Source: Streptomyces sp. SAI-127
GTDB taxonomy: Bacteria > Actinomycetota > Actinomycetes > Streptomycetales > Streptomycetaceae
NCBI RefSeq assembly: GCF_029894425.1
Contig: NZ_JARXYJ010000001.1
Span: 7,026,501 to 7,090,500 of the forward strand
DNA: 64,000 bases
Direction of reading: 5' to 3'
Shown: positions 45,687-54,976 of the stretch, in pieces
Layout of the letters: every line of letters starts with the position of its first letter
Position numbering within the stretch: the stretch's first letter is position 1
The notes under the pieces: model-generated
Seen by the model: the letters and a program-made list of their open reading frames with translations, nothing else
Told to the model about the DNA's origin: nothing
Database searches by the model: none
Made by a program: the position numbers and the translations under genes

Positions 45687-46859
45687 TCAGATCCTGTGGG
45701 CTGCGAAGGCGAGGAACTGGGTCACCTGGCGTGCGGCGAAGTTGTCGTCGGAGACCAGGACGACGGTGCGGCGGCCGTCGGGGAGGCGAGGGCCGAGGGT
45801 GATGCCCTCGACGTTGTCGACCCGGGGCAGTCCGGGGACGTCGGACAGGTCGGTCACGAGCGTCTTGCGGACCGGCTGGACGCGTTGTGCGGATGGGTCG
45901 GTGAGGGAATCGCGGCCGAGGACGTCGGTGGCGCCGTGGAGGTCGACCAGGTAGATGCGGGCCTTCCAGTTGTTGTCGCTGTAGATCGAGGCGCGTTCGA
46001 GGACCAGGAAGCGGTCGTGGTCGAGGGCCACGATGTCGCTGACGCCGTTGGTGTCGGTGCTGCCTGCGGGCGGCGTGGCGAACAGCGGTTCCAGGGGGTA
46101 GGCGTACTGGACCAGCGGCTGTCCGGTGCGTGCGTCGTGGACCGTGATGCGGGTGAGCGCGCCGTGCTCGGGGGTGGGGTCGTCGCCGTCCTGATAGAGG
46201 GGGTCCTCCATGGCGGTGACGATCCGCCGGCCGTCCGGGGTGAAGGTGACTCCTTCGAGGGTCTGGTTCTTGCGGGGGCCGAACTCCTGGGAGTTCATGT
46301 GCAGTTGCGGAGGCAGCGGGACCTGGCCGGTGTAGGTGCCGGTCGTGGTGGCGCGGCGGATCCAGGGGTCGCCGAGAAGGGCGGGTCCGTCGGACGGGAC
46401 GATGCGCTCGCCCTCGCTCGTCCAGGCCAGGGTGCCGTCGCGCGGATCAACGGCGATGCCCTCCGGGTCGGGTGCGACGGTGGAGGTGGCGGTCGAGGTG
46501 GGTGGGAAGGTGGTGCCGTCCGGGCGGAGCCAGGGATGGGTGCCGGTGAGTGCGACGCCCTTGAGGGTGCCGTCGGCGAACTCGACGTGAGCGGTGTAGA
46601 AGCGGGCGGGGCCGGTCTGCGAGCGGTCGTCGCTGATCACGTAGTACGTGCCGGTTCTGGCGTCGTAGCTGATCGCGGACAACCCGCCGACGGTGGTGCC
46701 CTGGAAGGCCATGGCGTTGGGCAGCTCCCGCGCACCGAGGAAGTCCAGGCGTACGGAACTGTCCTGGGCGGCGGCGGCCGGGGTGCCGATGAGGGCGGGG
46801 AGGGAGGCAAGCACGACTGCGGTGGCGATGATCCGGGCGCGGGCGGCGCGGATGCGCAT
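45687..46859 (-). CDS. Exported esterase-like phytase-family protein
   Basis: This 390-aa protein has a signal peptide (IIATAVVLASLPALIGTPAA) and a beta-propeller of the esterase-like phytase type. Visible blades include GGLSAISYDARTGTYYVISD, PEGIAVDPRDGTLAWTSEGE, LEGVTFTPDGRRIVTAMEDP and VDNVEGITLGPRLPDGRRTV. Phosphatase or phytase activity is assumed for the family but not shown. ATG 46859 opens with the signal. The open frame extends upstream through the G-rich tandem repeat, but that extension is compositional and is not included. Confidence 0.87.
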   Translation of the reverse strand: MRIRAARARIIATAVVLASLPALIGTPAAAAQDSSVRLDFLGARELPNAMAFQGTTVGGLSAISYDARTGTYYVISDDRSQTGPARFYTAHVEFADGTLKGVALTGTHPWLRPDGTTFPPTSTATSTVAPDPEGIAVDPRDGTLAWTSEGERIVPSDGPALLGDPWIRRATTTGTYTGQVPLPPQLHMNSQEFGPRKNQTLEGVTFTPDGRRIVTAMEDPLYQDGDDPTPEHGALTRITVHDARTGQPLVQYAYPLEPLFATPPAGSTDTNGVSDIVALDHDRFLVLERASIYSDNNWKARIYLVDLHGATDVLGRDSLTDPSAQRVQPVRKTLVTDLSDVPGLPRVDNVEGITLGPRLPDGRRTVVLVSDDNFAARQVTQFLAFAAHRI

Positions 46860-46899
46860 GGGGTCTCCAAGGAGGGCGGGGCGGGTAGTTGAGGGATTC

Positions 46900-47536
46900 G
46901 GCGGTGGGTGAAGTCGCGGGCGGCGCGGATCCTTATGGGGAGCACCTGGCTGTGCACGGGCGGCGGCGGGATGTCGAGGTTGTGGAGGCTCTGGGCGCGG
47001 GCGGAGTCGCAGGTGGCGCGGAGGCCTATGTGGTTTCCCGGATGGGTGGGTGGGGTGGGTGGTGCGGTGGGGACCGTGTGGCTGTGTCCGGGCGGGGGCG
47101 GGATGTCGTGGTTGCCGGGCTGGGCGGCGAAGGTCTCGGTGGGGGTGGCGTGGGGGCCTATGTGGTTTCCCGGATGGGTGGGTGGGGTGGGTGGTGCGGT
47201 GGGGACCGTGTGGCTGTGCACGGGCGGGGGCGGGATGTCGTGGTTGTCGGGCTGGGCGGCGAAGGTCTCGGTGGGGGTGGCGTCGGGGGTGGCGTGGAGG
47301 CCTGTGTGGTTTCCCAGGTGGGCGGGACGGGGCGGGTGGTGCTGTGGGGTCCACGTGGTTGTGCACAGGCGGCGGCCTATGTGGTTTCCAAGGTGGGCGG
47401 GGCGGGTCGTGCCGTGGGGACCACCTGGCTGTGTACGGGCGGCGGCGGGATGGTGACTTTGCCGGGCTGGACGGCGGCGGTCTCGGCGGTGGTGGGGGCG
47501 CGGGTGGCGTGGAGGTTTACGTGGTTTCCAGCGAGG
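46900..47536. repeat. G-rich degenerate tandem repeat (about 132-144 bp units)
   Basis: A block marked by the motif TGGTTTCC recurs at 47031, 47163, 47307, 47382 and 47522. The first spacing is 132 bases, the next 144 and the last 140, with one short unit of 75. Each unit also carries GGGCGG-type G runs, GGGATGTCGTGGTTG and GGGGACCGTGTGGCTGTG. Runs such as GGGTGGGTGGGGTGGGTGG on the plus strand could form G-quadruplexes. The last copy overlaps the stop codon of the permease gene (LETT plus stop), so the array appears to have grown from that gene's 3' end. No protein-coding role is claimed. Confidence 0.8.
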
Positions 47537-48470
47537 GCGGTGACACAGGAGCCGCAGCGGTGCGTGCGGCGCGGCTGCGGCGCCAGGCGAAGTACGCGAG
47601 GGCCAGCAGGGTGAAGACGTACGGGATCGCGGAGACCAGCTGGGAGGGGATGTCGAGGTTGCCGAGCTGGACGGCGAGGGCCTCGGCGGTGCCGAAGCCG
47701 AGGGCGGCGAGGAACACGCCCCAGGGGCGCAGGGCGCCGAGGAAGACGGCGGCCAGGGCGATGTAGCCGCGGCCGGCGGTCATGCCGGTGACGAAGAAGG
47801 ACACGGCGCCCATGCTCAGGAACACCCCGGCCGCACCGGCCAGCGCGCCGCTGAGCGCGAGGGCGCGGAACTGGACCCGGTGGACGTGGATGCCGACCGA
47901 GCGGGCCGCCTCGGGATGCTCGCCGACCGCGCGCAGATGGAAGCCGAACCGGGCCCGGTACAGCAGCCAGGCGACCGCCGGGGTGGCGGCGAGGGCGGCC
48001 CAGGTGAGCACGTTCTGCCCGCTCAGTACCGCGCCGAGACCGGGGACGTCCTCGATCAGCGGCAGCCGGACCGAGGGCAGCGCGCCGCTGTGCAGCCGGC
48101 TGGTCCCGCCCTTGTCGCCGAGGAGCGCGTACACGGTGTACGCGGTCGCGCCCGCCGCCAGGAGGTTGAGGCCGATGCCCGCGATGATGGCGTCCGCACC
48201 CAGATACAGATGCAGTACGCCGAGCAGCAGCGCGAGGAGTGCGCCGGCGGCGATCCCGCAGACCGCTCCGGCCCAGACCGAGCCGCTGTACCCGGCGACC
48301 AGCGCACCGGTGCACGCCGCCGACAGCATCGAGCCCTCCATGGCGATGTTGGGCACCCCGGCCCGCTCGGCCAGGAGACCGCCGAGGGCGGCGAGGACGT
48401 ACGGCGTCGACACCCCGAGGATCGCAGCGAGGAATCCGGTGCTGAGCACTACGTCGAGGACGGGACCCAT
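47517..48470 (-). CDS. Nucleoside ABC importer, permease 2 (YufQ/NupC-like)
   Basis: This 317-aa permease of the branched-chain/ribose type (BPD_transp_2) has about nine hydrophobic helices. LAERAGVPNIAMEGSMLSAA is the family signature after the first helices, and AVGEHPEAARSVGIHVHRVQ is the coupling region. Its ATG overlaps the stop of permease 1 (ATGA). Together with permease 1, the ATPase and the BMP lipoprotein it makes a nucleoside importer. The final codons overlap the G-rich repeat array. Confidence 0.9.
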   Translation of the reverse strand: MGPVLDVVLSTGFLAAILGVSTPYVLAALGGLLAERAGVPNIAMEGSMLSAACTGALVAGYSGSVWAGAVCGIAAGALLALLLGVLHLYLGADAIIAGIGLNLLAAGATAYTVYALLGDKGGTSRLHSGALPSVRLPLIEDVPGLGAVLSGQNVLTWAALAATPAVAWLLYRARFGFHLRAVGEHPEAARSVGIHVHRVQFRALALSGALAGAAGVFLSMGAVSFFVTGMTAGRGYIALAAVFLGALRPWGVFLAALGFGTAEALAVQLGNLDIPSQLVSAIPYVFTLLALAYFAWRRSRAARTAAAPVSPPSLETT

Positions 48471-49603
48471 CAGCGGGCCTCCCTTCGGGCGAGGTACCGC
48501 TTGACGAGTTCGGGCAGCGCCCGCGCTGTCACGAGCAGCACGATCACCGCCTGGATGATGGTCACGGCCTCGGAGCCGACGTCGGTCTGCTGCTCCATCA
48601 CGTCGCCGCCGACCCGCAGATACGAGTAGAGGAGTGCGGCCGCGACCACCCCGACCGGGTTGTTGCGGCCCAGCAGGGCGACGACGATGCCCTCGAACGC
48701 CAGGCCGCCGGCCATGTCGGGCTGGAGCCCGCCGTAGATCCCGAGCGCGAGGTGCGCTCCGGCGAGGCCGGCCAGCGCGCCGCCGATGACGAAGCTCCAC
48801 TCGATGGTGCGCGGGACGTCGAGGCCGCCGTACCGGGCGAAGTCCGGGTTGGAACCGGTGATCCGGATGCGGTAGCCGAGCGGTGTCCTGGCGAGCAGGA
48901 ACCAGACGGCCGCGGCCACCGCGAGCATGCCGAACAGGCCGATGTTCGCCTGGTCCAGGGGGACGCCGAAGAAGTCGGACAGGAGCGGCAGCGCCGAGTC
49001 GGGGCGTACCGGGGCGGACTGTACGGCGCTGCTGTCGGGTGCCTTGAGATGGTCGGTGAGGAGATAGTCGAAGACCCGTACGACGACCGCGTTCAGCATC
49101 AGCGTGGCGACGATCTCGTTCGCGCCGAGGCGGGCCTTCATCACCCCCGGTACCGCGCCCAGCGAGGCCCCGGCGAGGGCGGCGGCGCCCAGCGGGACCA
49201 GGACGGCGGCGACGGGCGGCAGGTGGAGGTTGATCGCCACCAGGGCGCTCGCCAGGGCACCGGCGTAGACCTGGCCCTCCGCGCCGAGGCTGATCTGCCG
49301 GGCCCGGAAGGGGATCGCGACAGACAGGCCGAGCAGCGCCAGGGTGGTCGCGTCGGCGAGCCAGCGGCCGATCCGGGGAGTGCGCTCCAGCGGGCCGGTG
49401 AGCAGGGCGTTCAGTGCGCCGGTGGCGTCCTTGCCGGTGGCCAGGACGACCAGGAAGGCGATGAGGACGGCCACGGCGACGGTCAGCACCGTCATCGTCA
49501 GCTCGACGGCCACCGTACGGCGCCGGCTCGCCAGGAACTCCCGGCGGCCCTGCGTCTCGGGCCGCCGCTGTTCCTCCGCCGCCGGTTCCAGGGTCGAGGT
49601 CAT
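48470..49603 (-). CDS. Nucleoside ABC importer, permease 1 (YufP/NupB-like)
   Basis: This 377-aa permease has a short cytoplasmic N-terminus, then helices beginning VAVELTMTVLTVAVAVLIAF. The family segment FRARQISLGAEGQVYAGALA and the coupling region ITGSNPDFARYGGLDVPRTI are clear. ATGA overlaps occur on both sides, tying it to the ATPase gene and permease 2. Confidence 0.92.
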   Translation of the reverse strand: MTSTLEPAAEEQRRPETQGRREFLASRRRTVAVELTMTVLTVAVAVLIAFLVVLATGKDATGALNALLTGPLERTPRIGRWLADATTLALLGLSVAIPFRARQISLGAEGQVYAGALASALVAINLHLPPVAAVLVPLGAAALAGASLGAVPGVMKARLGANEIVATLMLNAVVVRVFDYLLTDHLKAPDSSAVQSAPVRPDSALPLLSDFFGVPLDQANIGLFGMLAVAAAVWFLLARTPLGYRIRITGSNPDFARYGGLDVPRTIEWSFVIGGALAGLAGAHLALGIYGGLQPDMAGGLAFEGIVVALLGRNNPVGVVAAALLYSYLRVGGDVMEQQTDVGSEAVTIIQAVIVLLVTARALPELVKRYLARREAR

Positions 49604-51180
49604 CGGACACCCGCCGTGATCCGCTCGTCCGGGTGCCGCTCGACACCGAGCATGTACAGGCCGGTGGCCTCCTCGGTGAGTCCGGCCGGGTCGTCGAAAC
49701 GGGCGACGAGACGGCCGTCCTTGATCACCAGCAACCGGTCGGAGAGCGCGAGGAGTTCACCGAGGTCGGCGGAGACCAGCAGCACCGCCGCGCCCGCGTC
49801 ACGGGCTTCGAGGAGCCGCTCGTACATGAAGTGCATGGCGCCGATGTCGACGCCCCGGGTCAGCTGCGCGGCCAGCAACAGGCGTGGCCGGGCGGACAGT
49901 TCGCGGGCGACGACCACCTTCTGGAGGTTGCCGCCGGACAGCGCTCCGGCCGTCGCGTCGGGGTGCGGGGCACGGATCTCGTAACGGCCGATCAGGTCCT
50001 CGGCGAGCTCGCGGATGCGACGGGTGCGCAGGATGCCGCGGCGGGCGACGGGGGGCCGGTCGTGACGGTCGACGATCAGGTTGTCGGCGAGGGAGCGGTC
50101 CAGGGCCGCCCCGTTGGTCAGCCGGTCCTCGGGCACGTGGGCGACGCCGGCCCGGCGCCGGCCCGCCGCGTCCAGGTGGGTGACGTCGGTGTCGTCCACG
50201 GTGACCGAGCCCGCGGTGGGGCGGCGCAGTCCGGCGAGGAGTTCGACCAGTTCCGTCTGGCCGTTGCCCTCGACGCCCGCGAGACCGACGATCTCACCGG
50301 CCGCGATGTCGAGGGACACGCCGTGCACCGCCGGGCCCGCGAGTGAGCGCACCCGCAGCACGCACCGCCCGGGCCGCGCCGGGGGTTTCGGCACGTCCAG
50401 GGACATCTCCCGGCCGACCATCATGGTCGCCAGCTGCGCGGGCGTCGCGTCCTCGGTGCGTACCGTGCCGATCACCGACCCGGCGCGCATGACGGTGACC
50501 CGGTCGCTGATCTCCCGTACCTCCTTGAGCTTGTGCGAGATGAACAGCACGGTCATGCCCGAGTCACGCAGCCTGCGGACCGCCGTGAAGAGGTCGGTCG
50601 TCTCCTGGGGGGTGAGCACGGCGGTGGGCTCGTCCAGGATCAGGATGCGGGCGCCGCGGTGCAGGGCCTTGAGGATCTCGGCGCGCTGGCGCATCCCCAC
50701 GGACACCGCGTCGACCCTGGCCTCCGGGTCGACGGCGAGCCCCGCCTCCTCGGCCAGCGCGGCGGTGCGTTCGGCGGCGGCCGCGCGGTCGACGCGGCCC
50801 GCCCGGCCGGGCTCGACGCCGAGGACGACGTTCTCGGCGATGGTGAACGACGGGACCAGCATGAGGTTCTGGTGGACCATGCCCACGCCCAGGGCGATGG
50901 CGTCCTGCGGTCCGGCGAACCTGACCCGCCGTCCGTGTACGGCGATCTGCCCGGCCGACGGCTGCTCAAGTCCGTACAGCAGCTTCATCAGGGTGGACTT
51001 GCCGGCGCCGTTCTGGCCGACGATCGCCCTGATCTCGCCGCCGGGGACCACCAGGTCGACGTCGCTGACGGCGCGGGTGCCGTTGGGGTAGGTCTTGCCG
51101 AGGCCCACCGCCTCCAGGGCGACAGGGGCCTTGCCGAGCGTTCCGTCCACGGTCTCGTCGGTTCTCTCCATGGGTTCCAC
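49600..51180 (-). CDS. Nucleoside ABC importer, double ATPase (YufO/NupA-like)
   Basis: This protein of about 526 aa has two ATPase domains, as in ribose/nucleoside importers. The first has Walker A VGQNGAGKSTLMK and Walker B RILILDEPTAVL. The second has a GVEGNGQTELVE Walker-A-like loop, a LSGGNLQKVVVARELS signature and a degenerate Walker B (LLLAAQLTRGVDIG, no DEP), which is normal for this group. GTG 51180 is favoured by GAGGA six bases upstream; ATG 51171 is the alternative. It is the second gene of the BMP-led operon. Confidence 0.92.
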   Translation of the reverse strand: MEPMERTDETVDGTLGKAPVALEAVGLGKTYPNGTRAVSDVDLVVPGGEIRAIVGQNGAGKSTLMKLLYGLEQPSAGQIAVHGRRVRFAGPQDAIALGVGMVHQNLMLVPSFTIAENVVLGVEPGRAGRVDRAAAAERTAALAEEAGLAVDPEARVDAVSVGMRQRAEILKALHRGARILILDEPTAVLTPQETTDLFTAVRRLRDSGMTVLFISHKLKEVREISDRVTVMRAGSVIGTVRTEDATPAQLATMMVGREMSLDVPKPPARPGRCVLRVRSLAGPAVHGVSLDIAAGEIVGLAGVEGNGQTELVELLAGLRRPTAGSVTVDDTDVTHLDAAGRRRAGVAHVPEDRLTNGAALDRSLADNLIVDRHDRPPVARRGILRTRRIRELAEDLIGRYEIRAPHPDATAGALSGGNLQKVVVARELSARPRLLLAAQLTRGVDIGAMHFMYERLLEARDAGAAVLLVSADLGELLALSDRLLVIKDGRLVARFDDPAGLTEEATGLYMLGVERHPDERITAGVR

Positions 51181-51196
51181 CAGCGTTCCTCGGAGG

Positions 51197-52291
51197 TCAG
51201 AAGGCCGAAGGGACCTTGACGGCACCGGACTTGACCTTTGCGGCCTGCGCCTTGAGCTCGGCGCGCACGGCGGCCGGGACGAGCTTGTCGAAGTTGGCGT
51301 TGTCCACGTAGCCCACGCCGTCCTCGGCCAGGCCCACGGCGGCGGGCTTCCCGTAGGCCAGGGTGCCGGCCTTGTTCGCCTCGGCCGCCAGGTAGAGGGC
51401 GTTGCCGGCGTTCTTGAGGATGGAGGTGACGACGGTCTGCCGCTGGGCGGGGTCGGTCAGCGTCCTGTACTGGTCGGAGTCGACGCCGAAGGCGTACCGC
51501 TTCGTCGATACGGCCGACTCGAAGACGCCGAGGCCCGAGGACCCGGCGACGGGCCACACCAGCTCGGCTCCCTGCCCGTACATCGCCGAGGCGATCTGCT
51601 TCCCCTTGGCCGGGTCGCCGAACGGGTTGTCGCCGCCGACGTACTGCACGAGGACACCGGAGGACGGATTCCCGCCCGCCGCCTTGAAGCCCGCCTTGAA
51701 TCCGACGACGAAGTCCTCGATGACCGGGATCTTCACTCCGCCGATCACGCCCACCTTCCCGTTTCCGGTACTGCCGGGAAGAGCCTTGGCGGCCACCAGT
51801 TTGTCGGCGAGGAATCCGGCCAGATAAGCGGCCTCGTTCTGCTTGAAGGTGACGGAGTAGACGTTCGCGCACTTGTTGGAACAGCCGCTCTTGCCCGTGT
51901 AGTCGACGGATCCGTCGAAAAGCCAGAACTTCTTGTCCGGGTACTCCGGGGCCAGTTTGGAGACGAAGCCGACGGTGTCGACGGTGCCCGCGGCGAGTAC
52001 GTCGTAGTCGTCGCCGGCGGCGGCGTCCTCGAAGCCGGAGGACCACTTGGTGCGGTCGCTGCCCAACTCGACGACCTTCAGGCTGTAGCCGAGGTCCTTC
52101 TCCGTCTTCTGCAGGCCCGCGTACGCCGAGTCGAAGAAGGAACGGTCACCGAGGTTTCCGTTGATGACGAACTTGATTCTCAGCTTTCCGGATTTCCCGG
52201 ACGAGGCGGAGTCCGTGGCGGTCGAGGCGCCGCATCCGGCGAGGGTGAGGGAGAGCGCCGCGACGGCCCCCAGAATTCTGATCTTGCTCAT
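51197..52291 (-). CDS. BMP-family nucleoside-binding lipoprotein
   Basis: This 364-aa protein has a lipobox (LSLTLAGCGAS) and the basic membrane protein/PnrA fold (KFVINGNLGDRSFFDSAYAG, VLAAGTVDTVGFVSKLAPEY, VTFKQNEAAYLAGFLADKLV, GKVGVIGGVKIPVIEDF). PnrA-type proteins bind purine nucleosides, which fits the phosphorylase and deaminase genes beside it. It starts the importer operon. A perfect 12-bp LacI-type palindrome lies 63-74 bases before its start. Confidence 0.93.
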   Translation of the reverse strand: MSKIRILGAVAALSLTLAGCGASTATDSASSGKSGKLRIKFVINGNLGDRSFFDSAYAGLQKTEKDLGYSLKVVELGSDRTKWSSGFEDAAAGDDYDVLAAGTVDTVGFVSKLAPEYPDKKFWLFDGSVDYTGKSGCSNKCANVYSVTFKQNEAAYLAGFLADKLVAAKALPGSTGNGKVGVIGGVKIPVIEDFVVGFKAGFKAAGGNPSSGVLVQYVGGDNPFGDPAKGKQIASAMYGQGAELVWPVAGSSGLGVFESAVSTKRYAFGVDSDQYRTLTDPAQRQTVVTSILKNAGNALYLAAEANKAGTLAYGKPAAVGLAEDGVGYVDNANFDKLVPAAVRAELKAQAAKVKSGAVKVPSAF

Positions 52292-52353
52292 CGTCTGGAT
52301 TTTCTTTCTCTAGCGGGGACCGGTCTTTGCCATTGGCCGAAAGCTATGCAATG

Positions 52354-52365
52354 CAAAACGTTTTG
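52354..52365. promoter_or_regulatory. LacI-type operator A
   Basis: CAAAACGTTTTG, a perfect 12-bp palindrome upstream of the BMP gene, identical to the site at 56439-56450. Confidence 0.75.
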
Positions 52366-52380
52366 GCTATGGCCGTCGTG

Positions 52381-53097
52381 TTAGGAAATTGTTTCCGCGA
52401 GCAGTGCGGTGGCCGCGATGGTGACGGCGCGGTCGAAGTCCGTCTCGCGTTCGGCGGGAGTGAGCGCCTCCGCGCGGCGCACATGGTCGCTGACCGTCAG
52501 CACGGCGAGCGCCTGGCCGCCCTCGGCGGCGGCGGTCGCGTAGAGGCCCGCGGCCTCCATCTCCACGGCCAGCGTGCCGTGCGCCTCCAGCCGCTCGAAC
52601 AGCGCCGGGCGCTCCAGGTAGAAGTGGTCGGTGGTGAACACGGGCCCGACATGGATGTGCCGTCCGGTCCCGGCGGCCTGAGCGGCGGCCGCGGCCAGGC
52701 GGAAGGAGGCGGCGTGGCTCAGGTGCACCCCGTCGATACGGTGGCTGCCCATCGCGGAGTCGGTATGAGCGGCGGTGGCCACGACGACGTCCCGCAGTCC
52801 CACCGAGGGGGGTATGCCGCCCGCCGTGCCCACCCGCGCGATGCTGCGCACGCCGTAGAACCGGAACAGCTCGGTGGCGTAGATCGTGACCGATGGCATC
52901 CCCATGCCGGAGGCGAGGACGGACAGGGGCACGCCTCGGTAGGTTCCGGTGTATCCCTCGATGCCGCGCACGTCGGTGACCAGCCGGGCGTCCTGAAGGA
53001 TCGTTTCGGCGATACGGCGTGCCCGGCGCGGGTCGCCGGGCATCAGCACGTCCGGTGCGAAGTCGCCGGGGGCGGCCGAGAGGTGGGGGGTGACCAT
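52381..53097 (-). CDS. deoD: Purine nucleoside phosphorylase (DeoD/PNP-UDP family)
   Basis: This 238-aa enzyme splits nucleosides with phosphate into base and ribose-1-phosphate. Family marks are DVLMPGDPRRARRIAE (phosphate loop), LSVLASGMGMPSVTIYATEL, SIARVGTAGGIPPSVGLRDV and the base-binding VEMEAAGLYATAA. SDHV takes the place of the SDH/SDG specificity segment; together with the hexameric-type length this points to DeoD rather than uridine phosphorylase, though not decisively. Its ATG overlaps the stop of the glutamine-amidotransferase-like gene (ATGA). Confidence 0.9.
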   Translation of the reverse strand: MVTPHLSAAPGDFAPDVLMPGDPRRARRIAETILQDARLVTDVRGIEGYTGTYRGVPLSVLASGMGMPSVTIYATELFRFYGVRSIARVGTAGGIPPSVGLRDVVVATAAHTDSAMGSHRIDGVHLSHAASFRLAAAAAQAAGTGRHIHVGPVFTTDHFYLERPALFERLEAHGTLAVEMEAAGLYATAAAEGGQALAVLTVSDHVRRAEALTPAERETDFDRAVTIAATALLAETIS

Positions 53098-53858
53098 CAG
53101 GCGTCCTCCTCCACCGGGGCCTGCGCCAGCCAGCGGACCAGCCGGTCCCACAGTTCGGGGTAGCCCTTCCAGTCCAGGAACGCGGGCGGGGCCCAGTGCG
53201 GCGCCAGGTCGGACGTGAAGGCCGCCGACCTTCCCTCCCCGTAGCCGCCCACGGCCAGCAACGGATGGCCCGCGCACTCGACGAGGAGGTCCGCCCCGTC
53301 CTTCACCGTCACCTCGTTGAGGCCGAGCAGATCCGGCCAGGTCGCCTCCAGCCCGTCGACCACCTGGTGCCGGGCGACGACCCGCGGTGGGGCCCCGGCG
53401 GGGAGTTCCACCCGGTCGTCCCGGTCGTGCAGACCGACCGGCAGTGCGGCAGCCAGCGGCGTGCGCCCCCAACGGGCCTTGGCGTCGATGCCGGTGAAGG
53501 TGAGATAGCCGCCGACCATCAGCAGGCCGCCGCCGCGCTCGACGTAGGCCCGCAGCAGTTCCGTCCGGTCCGGCGTGGGCACCGAGCGGGCGAAGGTCTC
53601 CGGCGTGAGCTGGAAACTGTTGGCCCCGACGTCACTGATCACGACGACGTCGTAGGGCTTCAGGCCCTCGGCCGTGGCGGGCAGCCTGCTCGGTATCTCG
53701 TGCGCCGGGACGTACGTCACCGTGTGGCCGCGGTCGCGCAGCGCGTCGAGGAAGACCTGGGCGCCCTCGACGTACTCGGAGGTGAAGAAGGAGTCGAACC
53801 CCTTCTGATGGACGGAGTGGATGAACCAGGACTCACCCACGACGAGGACATGGGGCAT
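53097..53858 (-). CDS. Glutamine-amidotransferase-like (ThuA-like) protein
   Basis: This 253-aa protein with a class I glutamine amidotransferase-like fold starts HVLVVGESWFIHSVHQKGFD. It has YDVVVISDVGANSFQL, the nucleophile-elbow position GGGLLMVGGYLTFTGI and a late HPLLAVGGYGEGRSAAF. The elbow carries Gly in place of Cys (GGYLTF), so it is probably not an amidotransferase. It may bind or hydrolyse a sugar or nucleoside intermediate. It is first in a two-gene unit with the phosphorylase. The catalytic role is unknown. Confidence 0.8.
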   Translation of the reverse strand: MPHVLVVGESWFIHSVHQKGFDSFFTSEYVEGAQVFLDALRDRGHTVTYVPAHEIPSRLPATAEGLKPYDVVVISDVGANSFQLTPETFARSVPTPDRTELLRAYVERGGGLLMVGGYLTFTGIDAKARWGRTPLAAALPVGLHDRDDRVELPAGAPPRVVARHQVVDGLEATWPDLLGLNEVTVKDGADLLVECAGHPLLAVGGYGEGRSAAFTSDLAPHWAPPAFLDWKGYPELWDRLVRWLAQAPVEEDA

Positions 53859-53916
53859 CGCGGAACGACCTTTCAGGTGATGTGTGGTGCGTGGTGGTGG
53901 GGCGGCGGTGCCCTGT

Positions 53917-54976
53917 TCAGCGGGGCGGGCGTACGGGCGCCGTACTGGCGCGGACCTTCAGCCGGACGGGCAGGATGTGCCGGGAGGCGGGGGGCACCTC
54001 GTCCCGGTGGACGTAGCTCAGCAGCTGGGCGCCGGCCGTGCGGCCGACGTCGTAGGCGGGCTGGTGGACGGTGGTGAGGCGGGGGTGGACACGGGAGGCG
54101 ATCATGATGTCGTCGAAGCCGGCCACCGAGACGTCGTCGGGGACGCGCAGGCCCGCGTCCTCGAGGGCGGCGATCGCGCCGAGCGCCATCAGGTCGTTGG
54201 CGGCGAACACGGCGGTGAAGCGGCGCGGGCCGCCGTCCTCCAGGGCCGCGGCGACCAGGTGGTAGCCGGACCGTTCGACGAAGGCGCCCTCGACCTCGGT
54301 GACCCCCGCGTCGCCGAACGCCTCCCGGAAACCGGCGATCCGTTCCAGGCTGCTGACCAGGTCCGTCGGGCCGCTGATCGCCAGTACCCGGCGGTGGCCC
54401 AGCTCCCTCAGGTGCTGTCCGATCAGCCGGCCTCCCGCGCGGTGGTCGGCGGTGACCAGGATGGTCTGCTCCAGCAGACCGGGAACGACCTCGTCGGGCC
54501 AGGGCGATGGGGAACCGCCCGAGCAGCGACGCCAGCCGGCCCTGGGAGGGCGGCGATCCCGAGGCGTACACCATGCCGTCGATGAACCGGCCGCGCAGCA
54601 GTTCCAGATAGCGGTCCTCGCGGTCGGGGTCGAACTCCGTGTTGCACAGGATGACCCCATAGCCCAGGTCGTGGGCGGCGTCCTCGACACCCTTGGCGAG
54701 CTCGGCGAAGAACTGGTTGGTGATGTCGGGCACCAGCAGCCCTATGACGTTGGTCGAACCGGCCTGGAGATTGCGGGCCGTCGAGGCCGGCACGTAGCCG
54801 AGCCGGCTCACGACCGAGCGGACCCGGTCGGCCGTCTCCTCCGCGACCGGCCGGTTGCCGCTCAGCACGTGCGACACCGTGGTCGGGCTCACCCGGGCGG
54901 CGGCGGCCACGTCCTTGATCGACGCGGGCCGCCGCAGCCGACGGCGACCCCCGTCGTCGTCCTGCTCACGAGGCAT
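53917..54976 (-). pseudogene. LacI-family regulator, frameshifted
   Basis: This would be a LacI repressor of about 350 aa. The first frame holds the helix-turn-helix (SIKDVAAAARVSPTTVSHVL) and VIGLLVPDITNQFFAELAKG, and runs out at LGRFPIAL. The ligand-domain remainder is in the next frame: [60 protein letters not shown], and ending VRPPR with TGA at 53917-53919. One extra base near 54500 (CCCTGGCCCGACG on the minus strand) explains the break. Either the gene is dead or the base is an assembly error. It is the natural candidate to bind the two CAAAACGTTTTG sites. Confidence 0.85.

Noticed and set aside
46637..47366. Pro/His-rich frames through the G-rich repeat, including a long N-terminal extension of the esterase-like gene
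   Set aside because: The frames come from repeat composition. The true gene starts with a signal peptide at 46859, and the repeats shift frame among units.
46900..47536. CRISPR array
   Set aside because: Units are too long (75-144 bp), degenerate and without unique spacers; no cas genes are near.
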